A DNA stretch of 39,507 nt, taken from NCBI GenBank assembly GCA_913043275.1, contig CAJWLL010000016.1, positions 1 to 39,507 on the forward strand, read 5' to 3'. A program made the translations under genes and the position numbers. Positions within the stretch are counted from its first letter, which is position 1, and each line of letters opens with the position of its first letter. The stretch comes from an uncultured Flavobacteriaceae bacterium. Lineage in GTDB: Bacteria; Bacteroidota; Bacteroidia; Flavobacteriales; Flavobacteriaceae. Shown here piece by piece: positions 33,217 to 39,507 of the stretch. A model generated the notes under the pieces. The model saw only the letters and a program-made list of their open reading frames with translations. It had not been told where the DNA came from and made no database searches.

Positions 33217-34285
33217 AGTCATTATATCGGGGGGGGGGACGGGTGGTCATTTGTACCCTGCGTTGGCAATTGCAGAGGAATTCAAATCCCGTCACAATAC
33301 TGCTGATATTTTGTTTGTCGGGGCATTGGGAAGAATCGAAATGGTTAAAGTTCCAAAGGCTGGATATAGAATTATAGGCCTTTGGATTGATGGCATTCAA
33401 AGGTCTTTATCGCTTAGAAACTTAATGTTCCCGATAAAATTGATTTTGAGTTTGCTTAAATCTATTGCAATTCTTCTGAAGTTCAAGCCTGATGTTGTCG
33501 TGGGGACAGGAGGTTTTGCAAGTGGCCCTATCCTTTTTATGGCCAGTTTATTTAATATCCCAACTTTAATACAGGAACAAAATTCATATCCTGGTATTAC
33601 TAACAAGCTTTTGTCCAAAACCGTAAAAACTATTGCGGTAGCTTACCATGGTTTGGAAAGGTTTTTCCCAAAGGAAAAATTGAATCAAACGGGTAATCCA
33701 ATCCGGAAATCGATAGCCGAAGACAAGCTTAACTCAGCTGATGCCAAGGCGTTTTTCGATCAAATTTCGAGTAAACTTACTTTGGTTGTTTTAGGCGGAA
33801 GCCTGGGATCAAGTAGTATCAATCAATTGATTGCTGCAAATCTGCAAACTTTTGAGAAAAAGGGATTACAATTGATTTGGCAATGCGGTTCACTTTATTA
33901 TGATCAGTACAAAAATTTTCAAAACGATCGTATAAAAATTATACCATTCGTAGCTGAGATGGATCAACTATACGCAGCGGCAGATATAATCATTTCCAGA
34001 TCTGGTGCAGCAACACTATCAGAACTTTGTTGTGTTGCGCTTCCAGCGTTATTGGTGCCGTCACCCAATGTTGCCGAAAATCACCAATACCATAATGCAA
34101 TGGCCTTGGCTAATAAGGCAGCAGCATTGGTGATCACAGAAAAATATTTGGATCAGAATTTTGAAGAGGTCTTAAATCAGTTACTCGATCCAATAAAGCA
34201 AGAGGAAATGAGCAAAAATTTAAAAGAATTGGCCCAGCCCAAAGCCACCTCTCAAATTGTAGATCTCATTGAAGCACTTTTATAA
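33203..34285 (+). CDS. murG: UDP-GlcNAc:lipid I N-acetylglucosaminyltransferase
   Basis: MurG adds GlcNAc to lipid I on the inner face of the membrane, making lipid II. The 360-residue protein has the N-terminal GGGTGGHLYPALAIA (glycines 10-12, 14, 15), VGTGGFASGP, IQEQNSYPGITNKLLS, GNPIRKSI, VLGGSLGSSSIN and the nucleotide-binding SRSGAATLSELC, followed by PSPNVAENHQYHNA. The start is a GTG overlapping ftsW by 14 bp; no ATG precedes the conserved loop. Codons 9-12 create ten consecutive G (33229-33238), a likely slippage spot in an essential gene. murC starts immediately after the stop. Confidence 0.95.
   Translation: MKPYKVIISGGGTGGHLYPALAIAEEFKSRHNTADILFVGALGRIEMVKVPKAGYRIIGLWIDGIQRSLSLRNLMFPIKLILSLLKSIAILLKFKPDVVVGTGGFASGPILFMASLFNIPTLIQEQNSYPGITNKLLSKTVKTIAVAYHGLERFFPKEKLNQTGNPIRKSIAEDKLNSADAKAFFDQISSKLTLVVLGGSLGSSSINQLIAANLQTFEKKGLQLIWQCGSLYYDQYKNFQNDRIKIIPFVAEMDQLYAAADIIISRSGAATLSELCCVALPALLVPSPNVAENHQYHNAMALANKAAALVITEKYLDQNFEEVLNQLLDPIKQEEMSKNLKELAQPKATSQIVDLIEALL
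33229..33238 (+). repeat. G10 homopolymer inside the murG glycine loop
   Basis: Ten consecutive G, made of the last base of TCG and three GGG codons for Gly10-Gly12. The rest of the window is AT-rich and I saw no other G run of this length. The reading frame is intact as given. Confidence 0.9.
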
Positions 34286-35611
34286 ATGAATCAAAAAGGG
34301 ACTAAATATTATTTTTTGGGAATTGGAGGCATTGGGATGTCAGCTTTGGCTAAATACCTTTTAGATTTTGGTAATAGGGTAATGGGCTATGACAAAACCT
34401 CCACTTCTATAACCTCCCAATTGATTGATTTAGGAATAAATATTTTGTTTGATGATTCTATTGCTTGTGTGCCTGAGGAATTTCTTCAAGAGGACACTAA
34501 AATAGTCTATACTCCTGCAGTTTCCAAAGATCATCCACAACTAAATTTTTTCATTGAACAAGGAAATGAAATTAAAAAGAGAGCTGTGGTATTGGGAGAA
34601 ATCACCAAAGAAACTATAGTCTTTGCTATCGCAGGTACCCATGGAAAAACTACTACAGCCTCTTTTTTAACTCATTTTTTTTCCCATCTTAATCTTGAGT
34701 TTACTGCTTTTTTGGGTGGAATCATGAATGAATATCAAAGCAATCTTGTACAAAAAGGCATGCACTACTCTATAGTAGAGGCAGATGAATACGATCGGTC
34801 ATTTTTACAACTATTTCCCGATTTTGCTTGTATCACCTCAATGGATGCCGATCATTTGGATATTTTTGGCGATCATGAAAACATGAAGAAAGCCTTTGTT
34901 CAATTTTCGAAACGTGTAAAACAAAAAGTGGTGGTTGCTCAGGAGGTTGATCTTGAGGGTCAAAGCTATGGCTTGGAAGATAATGCCCCCTATTACGTTC
35001 AATCCATTAAGGTGAAAGAACAAGGATACCTTTTTGATTTGGTTACCCCAACACAAATCTATAAAGATGTTTATCTAAAATCGATGGGCCGACATAATCT
35101 GTCAAACGCCATAGGAGCACTGGCTATCTTAGATGTTGGTGGTTTTCCATTGGAAGAAGCCTTACCTGCTTTGGGAACTTTTAAAGGCATTCAGCGAAGA
35201 ATGGAGGTGTTTTCATTAGAAAACAAAATAGTGATTGACGATTATGCACATCACCCAAAGGAGATCAAGGCAGTCTTGAAAACCATTTCAGAATTTTATC
35301 CCAAAAAAAGAAATATGGTAGTATTTCAACCGCATCTTTTTTCACGTACGCAAGATTTTATGGAAGACTTTGTTGATGTACTTAATCAATTTGATGAAAT
35401 TGTTTTGATGGACATTTATCCTGCTAGAGAAAAACCCATAGAAGGGGTGACTTCGGATGTTTTGTTGGATCTTATTCAGAATAAGAACAAAAGAAAAATA
35501 TCGAAAGAAGCTTTTAGGTCTAGTATTGTCAATTCCGAAGCAGACTTGATCTTAGTTTTGGGAGCCGGAGATATAGGAAATTATATTCAAAAACTAAAAA
35601 AAACAGCTTAA
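34286..35611 (+). CDS. murC: UDP-MurNAc:L-alanine ligase
   Basis: MurC joins L-alanine to UDP-MurNAc, the first step of stem peptide assembly. The 441-residue protein begins MNQKGTKYYFLGIGGIGMSALA, has the ATP loop GTHGKTT (117-123), EADEYDRSFLQL, SMDADHLDIFG, GRHNLSNAIGAL, FKGIQRRMEVF, DDYAHHPKEIKAVL and PHLFSRTQDF. Glu-Ala-Asp-Glu-Tyr and the DDYAHHP motif set it apart from the Mpl-like paralogue at 10128. It abuts murG (no gap) and ftsQ (no gap). Complete. Confidence 0.96.
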   Translation: MNQKGTKYYFLGIGGIGMSALAKYLLDFGNRVMGYDKTSTSITSQLIDLGINILFDDSIACVPEEFLQEDTKIVYTPAVSKDHPQLNFFIEQGNEIKKRAVVLGEITKETIVFAIAGTHGKTTTASFLTHFFSHLNLEFTAFLGGIMNEYQSNLVQKGMHYSIVEADEYDRSFLQLFPDFACITSMDADHLDIFGDHENMKKAFVQFSKRVKQKVVVAQEVDLEGQSYGLEDNAPYYVQSIKVKEQGYLFDLVTPTQIYKDVYLKSMGRHNLSNAIGALAILDVGGFPLEEALPALGTFKGIQRRMEVFSLENKIVIDDYAHHPKEIKAVLKTISEFYPKKRNMVVFQPHLFSRTQDFMEDFVDVLNQFDEIVLMDIYPAREKPIEGVTSDVLLDLIQNKNKRKISKEAFRSSIVNSEADLILVLGAGDIGNYIQKLKKTA

Positions 35612-36319
35612 ATGCGACTCAAAAATCAGTTCTTTTTTACAACAGTTATAATCTTGATGATATTGATGTCATCTTTTGCTTATTTAAATAATAACAGGTA
35701 TTTAGTAGAAAAAATAAAGATCAATTTTGAATCCCATGGCGCTCATTTTCTAAGTGATACTCTCGTTGATAAATTGTTAATACTAAACAAAGGAGAACTT
35801 CCATGGAAGGCCAAAGATAGTTTAGTTTTGACTATGCTTGAATCTTTATTAGAAAACAATCCTTATGTAGATAAGGCTGAGGTTTTTCATTTTAATCGAG
35901 GAATTTTAGGAGTAAAAATTAAAGAAAAAAGTGCGGTTGTAAGGATACAAGGGCCTAATCAATATTATTTGGACAAATTGGGAAATCAGTTTCCAGTTTC
36001 CATTAATCATACTCCAAAAGTGCCCATATACCTGGGAATTCTTAAAGATCAACAAAAGGAGGATCTTTTATCATTGATTTATCAAATTGATAAAGATCCA
36101 TTTTTTCGAACCGAATTGGCTTCCATCCATTATCGTTCAAACTCCTTTTTCATAGGCTTGAGATCCTATGATTTTGAGGTAGAAATAGGTCAGATTCGAA
36201 GACTTGTTGAAAAGCTCTACAAGTTGAAAGTTTTTTGTGCCTACCATGAGAATCATTTGACTAAAAAGGAATATACCCTTATTAACCTAAAATTTAAAAA
36301 TCAAGTAATTGGATCTTAA
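35612..36319 (+). CDS. ftsQ: Cell division protein FtsQ
   Basis: FtsQ is a bitopic divisome protein that links FtsL and its partner to the ring. The 235-residue protein has a short cytoplasmic N-terminus, one helix at about 7-25 (FFFTTVIILMILMSSFAYL), a POTRA-like part (YLVEKIKINFESHG to about 105) and a beta domain (YYLDKLGNQFPVS...VPIYLG). Similarity to E. coli FtsQ is low, but the topology, the size and its place between murC and ftsA fit well. It starts directly after the murC stop. The ftsA ATG follows 10 bp after its stop. Confidence 0.88.
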   Translation: MRLKNQFFFTTVIILMILMSSFAYLNNNRYLVEKIKINFESHGAHFLSDTLVDKLLILNKGELPWKAKDSLVLTMLESLLENNPYVDKAEVFHFNRGILGVKIKEKSAVVRIQGPNQYYLDKLGNQFPVSINHTPKVPIYLGILKDQQKEDLLSLIYQIDKDPFFRTELASIHYRSNSFFIGLRSYDFEVEIGQIRRLVEKLYKLKVFCAYHENHLTKKEYTLINLKFKNQVIGS

Positions 36320-36329
36320 AACAACAATT

Positions 36330-37658
36330 ATGAAGCATTCAAATATTTCTGTTGGATTAGATATTGGTACGACCAAAATCGTTGCCATGGTTGGGAAAAA
36401 AAATGAATTTGGAAAGGTTGAAATTCTTGGGATTGGAAAATCCAAAAGTCTGGGAGTTCACAGGGGTGTAGTTAACAATATTACCCAAACTATTCAATCC
36501 ATACAGTATGCTGTAGAGGAGGCCAAAGTCCTTTCTGGTAAGGAAATAGATGAGGTTGTTGTGGGTATTGCTGGACAACACATCAGAAGCCTACAGCACA
36601 GCGATTATATTACGCGTACCAATTCCCAAGAGGTCATTTCATTAGAAGATGTAGAACGTCTCATTCAACAGGTTTATAAGTTGGTCATGCTGCCGGGTGA
36701 AGAGATCATCCATGTACTTCCGCAGGAATATAAGGTTGATGGTCAGGCTGAAATTAAAGAACCAATTGGAATGTATGGAGGTCGTTTAGAAGCCAATTTT
36801 CATGTGGTTGTGGGGCAAGTAACTTCTATAAAAAATATTGGTAGATGTGTCAAAAGTGCTGGCTTGTCAATGGGCAACATTACACTTGAACCATTGGCTT
36901 CCTCTGAAGCTGTTTTGAGTCAGGAAGAAAAAGAAGCTGGAGTGGCCTTGATCGATATTGGCGGAGGGACAACAGATCTGGCCATTTTTAAAGATGGTAT
37001 TATTCGCCATACAGCTGTAATTCCTTTTGGAGGAAATGTCATCACTGAAGATATTAAAGAGGGTTGTTCCATCATTGAAAAACAAGCGGAATTGCTAAAA
37101 GTTAAATTTGGTTCAGCTTGGCCAGGAGAGAATAGGGATACTGAAATAGTTTCCATTCCTGGACTCAGAGGCAGGGAACCCAAAGAAATTTCTCTAAAAA
37201 CCCTTTCCAAAATAATCAATGCACGTGTGGTAGAAATCATGGAACAGGTGTTTTTGGAAATCAAAAACTACGGTCATGACGACCAAAAGAAAAAGCTGAT
37301 CGGCGGCCTTGTATTAACCGGTGGGGGAAGCCAATTGAATCATATAAAACAGTTGGCAGAGTACATCACTGGTATGGATACTCGAATTGGTTACCCAAGT
37401 GAACATTTGGCAGGTGATACACAAAAATCAGAGACCAGCCCAATATTTGCCACTGCTGTTGGCCTATTAATGAATGCCTTAGAGCAACAAGAGAAAAATG
37501 ATTTTGAAAGTATCTCCTCCGAAGAAAGTGAAGTTGTTGAAGATCAAAAAGGGAAGGATCCCATGGATAAGGTTGACCTCAACCCCATGTCCTTTAGCAG
37601 AAAGTCAATTTTGGATCGATGGGTGGAGAAGTTTAAAGAATTTTTAGATAACGCTTAA
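36330..37658 (+). CDS. ftsA: Cell division protein FtsA, membrane tether of FtsZ
   Basis: FtsA is an actin-like ATPase that anchors FtsZ to the membrane. The 442-residue protein begins MKHSNISVGLDIGTTKIVAMVG with the phosphate-1 loop, has the SHS2 (1C) domain around 85-165, phosphate-2 IDIGGGTTDLAIF and adenosine loop GGLVLTGGGSQLNHI. It ends with RKSILDRWVEKFKEFLDNA, an amphipathic helix typical of the membrane-targeting tail. An in-frame TTG at 36309 inside ftsQ is an alternative start, but the ATG at 36330 fits the conserved N-terminus. A roughly 40-residue acidic linker (about 385-425) precedes the tail. ftsZ follows 9 bp later. Confidence 0.95.
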   Translation: MKHSNISVGLDIGTTKIVAMVGKKNEFGKVEILGIGKSKSLGVHRGVVNNITQTIQSIQYAVEEAKVLSGKEIDEVVVGIAGQHIRSLQHSDYITRTNSQEVISLEDVERLIQQVYKLVMLPGEEIIHVLPQEYKVDGQAEIKEPIGMYGGRLEANFHVVVGQVTSIKNIGRCVKSAGLSMGNITLEPLASSEAVLSQEEKEAGVALIDIGGGTTDLAIFKDGIIRHTAVIPFGGNVITEDIKEGCSIIEKQAELLKVKFGSAWPGENRDTEIVSIPGLRGREPKEISLKTLSKIINARVVEIMEQVFLEIKNYGHDDQKKKLIGGLVLTGGGSQLNHIKQLAEYITGMDTRIGYPSEHLAGDTQKSETSPIFATAVGLLMNALEQQEKNDFESISSEESEVVEDQKGKDPMDKVDLNPMSFSRKSILDRWVEKFKEFLDNA

Positions 37659-37667
37659 AATATTTTA

Positions 37668-39507
37668 ATGGAACCTGAAATGAGCAACGATTTTAGTTTT
37701 GACTTACCCAAAAACAAAAGCAACGTCATTAAGGTCATTGGTGTAGGAGGTGGGGGTAGCAATGCAATCAACTATATGTTTCAACAGGGCATCAATGGTG
37801 TTGATTTTGTTGTAACTAATACCGATGCTCAGGCGCTGAATGAGAGTGCTGTACCTGTCAAAATTCAGTTGGGGGCATCTCTGACGGAGGGATTAGGTGC
37901 TGGAGCCAATCCCGAAGTGGGAGCTTTGGCCGCCGAAGAAAGTTTTGAAGACATCAAAACCTTATTGAAGACCCAAACTAAAATGGTATTTATCACTGCA
38001 GGAATGGGAGGAGGTACTGGAACTGGTGCTGCTCCAATTATTGCTCAAATGGCGAAAGAAATGAACATCCTCACCGTGGGTATTGTTACCATGCCATTTC
38101 AGTTCGAAGGAAAGCTGAGATTAGAACAAGCCGAAAGAGGCTTGGAAAACATCAAAAAAACAGTTGATGCGCTAATTGTAATTAACAATAACAAACTTAG
38201 GGAAGTATATGGAAATTTAGGCTTTAAATCAGGTTTTTCAAAAGCTGACGAAGTACTTTCTACAGCAGCCCGAGGAATCGCAGAGGTCATTACCCATCAT
38301 TATCGTCAAAACATAGATTTGAAAGATGCCAAAACAGTCCTAAAAAATAGCGGTACTGCTATCATGGGATCTGGCTCTGCAAGTGGTACAAATCGAGCAC
38401 ATGAAGCCATTATCAATGCATTGGACTCTCCCTTATTGAATGATAACAAAATTACAGGATGCAAAAATGTGTTACTTTTAATAGTTTCCGGAAATGAGGA
38501 AATTACAATAGATGAAATTGGTGAAATCAATGATTTTATTCAATCAGAGGCTGGGAACAATGCCAATATCATAATGGGGATTGGAGAAGATAAAAAGTTA
38601 GATAGCTCTGTCTCCGTGACTATAATCGCTACAGGTTTTGGCTCTGATCAACAACATCAAATTGTAAATACTGAAGCAAAAAAAATTATCCATTCATTGG
38701 AAGAAGATCAGACCTTAGAACACGACCTTATTGGAAGTGAAGTAAACCCGAATTCATTTGAAATATTAAAAGAGGAAACCAAAGAAGAAAATTTATTTTC
38801 TATTCCAGTGGTTGCAGAGATCGTAACTGGCCATGATATTGATTCTGATAAGATTAAATATGAAGAGGAAATGAAATTCAGTACGAAAAAAATAGAAAAC
38901 ATGGAGGTGGTCTATGAGTTGCTGGAATTCGATGAGCTTTTAGAGGAGTCGGAAATTGAAACTGAGAATGAATTTATTATTAATGATTTAGACGAAGAAG
39001 TATTGGATATTGAAGTTATTGGATCGGAAGAAGTGGAATCAGATGAAGAAAATCAATTTGCATTTGATTTCGGGTTACCCATATCTGATTCTCAAGATGT
39101 TTCGTCTGAAAAAATAGTTCATCCACTTACCAAAGAGGATGAGGAGGAAGAAGTTAAAGAAGACACTTCCCTTTCAGAATCTATTGATTTTAAATTCGAA
39201 GTGTATGAAAAATTGGAGCAAACTCCGGTTTTGGAAACTGATGACGTGCTGATTTCACCTCACGATGATTCGCCCTTTTACAAGAAGATTAAAGAAACCG
39301 CGACCAAAAAAAATGAAGAAAGAAAAGAGCATTTAAAAAAATTTAATCATGCCTTCAAAAACAGCATTAGTAAAATTGACGAGTTTGAAAAGCAACCTGC
39401 TTATAAAAGAATGGGACTTGAACTAGAGAAGCCTTCTTCATCAGATTCAAATGAGTCTAGTAGGTTGTCAGTCGATAGCGATAAAAATGATGAGATTCAA
39501 CTGCGAT
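37668..39507 (+). CDS. ftsZ: Cell division GTPase FtsZ, long-linker form; 3' end cut by the window
   Basis: FtsZ polymerises into the cytokinetic ring. The open frame covers 613 codons without a stop. The core (residues about 15-325) has GVGGGGSNAINYM, the TNTDAQAL loop and the GTP-binding GGGTGTG at 114-120, ending near TVIIATGFGSD. A very long acidic linker of about 290 residues follows, rich in Glu and Asp, with a basic, helical stretch near 540-585. The last visible residues (KNDEIQLR) resemble the start of the flavobacterial C-terminal peptide, so perhaps ten residues are missing. ATG 37680 is a possible second start. This is the last visible gene of the cluster. Confidence 0.96.
   Translation, partial: MEPEMSNDFSFDLPKNKSNVIKVIGVGGGGSNAINYMFQQGINGVDFVVTNTDAQALNESAVPVKIQLGASLTEGLGAGANPEVGALAAEESFEDIKTLLKTQTKMVFITAGMGGGTGTGAAPIIAQMAKEMNILTVGIVTMPFQFEGKLRLEQAERGLENIKKTVDALIVINNNKLREVYGNLGFKSGFSKADEVLSTAARGIAEVITHHYRQNIDLKDAKTVLKNSGTAIMGSGSASGTNRAHEAIINALDSPLLNDNKITGCKNVLLLIVSGNEEITIDEIGEINDFIQSEAGNNANIIMGIGEDKKLDSSVSVTIIATGFGSDQQHQIVNTEAKKIIHSLEEDQTLEHDLIGSEVNPNSFEILKEETKEENLFSIPVVAEIVTGHDIDSDKIKYEEEMKFSTKKIENMEVVYELLEFDELLEESEIETENEFIINDLDEEVLDIEVIGSEEVESDEENQFAFDFGLPISDSQDVSSEKIVHPLTKEDEEEEVKEDTSLSESIDFKFEVYEKLEQTPVLETDDVLISPHDDSPFYKKIKETATKKNEERKEHLKKFNHAFKNSISKIDEFEKQPAYKRMGLELEKPSSSDSNESSRLSVDSDKNDEIQLR

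Noticed and set aside
1..39507. Search for mobile elements, defence genes, toxin-antitoxin pairs, tRNAs or rRNA
   Set aside because: Nearly every base belongs to conserved housekeeping genes with uniform AT-rich composition; no transposase, integrase, long terminal repeat or RNA gene was recognised by eye.

Overview
The window is chromosomal core sequence from a member of the Bacteroidota, almost certainly a gliding marine-type flavobacterium (family Flavobacteriaceae or close kin). The evidence is the gliding genes gldB and gldC, a Bacteroidota-type division and cell wall (dcw) cluster, AT-rich DNA, near absence of Shine-Dalgarno sites, and repeated Bacteroidota promoters of the form TTG-(about 18-22)-TAnnTTTG. 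The genus cannot be told from what is visible. I see no tRNA, rRNA, insertion sequence, prophage or CRISPR array. No gap without a gene reaches 300 bases; the largest are 3671-3902 (232 bp), 24145-24321 (177 bp), 11493-11654 (162 bp) and 2094-2245 (152 bp).

Left part, 1-6414: the N-terminal third of gcvP leaves the window on the minus strand. Divergent from it is a two-gene unit of a UbiA-like membrane protein and a rhodanese. A lone lipoprotein of the BNR-4 beta-propeller type follows; it could be a polysaccharide lyase and is the only clearly accessory gene. Then comes a minus-strand operon purK-purE-dcp (purine synthesis plus an M3 oligopeptidase).

Middle part, 7633-24144: divergent from purK is adk-obgE-TPR-mpl, all overlapping or nearly so. 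A second run holds a deacetylase-fold protein that seems to have lost its active site, a YjjG-type nucleotidase, a MazG-like pyrophosphohydrolase and aroA. Separate genes follow, three with recognisable promoters: queA, rlmN and a long-chain polyprenyl diphosphate synthase; dnaG comes next. nadE (minus) is divergent from gldB-gldC, and engB plus an alpha/beta hydrolase (minus) face gldC and back onto mraZ.

Right part, 24235-39507: the dcw cluster mraZ-rsmH-ftsL-ftsI-murE-mraY-murD-ftsW-murG-murC-ftsQ-ftsA-ftsZ, all plus strand, almost all touching or overlapping. It supplies late cytoplasmic peptidoglycan precursor synthesis, lipid I and lipid II formation, the septal synthase pair FtsW/FtsI and the divisome core FtsQ/FtsL/FtsA/FtsZ. 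The polyprenyl synthase upstream would feed the lipid carrier, and Mpl would recycle muropeptides. murF, murB and ddl are not in the cluster. ftsZ runs off the right edge, probably only about a dozen codons from its end.

Nothing here looks like a whole new system. The observations most worth checking are a helically phased array of putative MraZ boxes before mraZ, a run of ten G inside the start of murG, a DnaG primase with all four zinc ligands replaced, a deacetylase-like protein lacking its catalytic motifs, and an orphan lipoprotein whose residue spacing resembles PL25 ulvan lyases.
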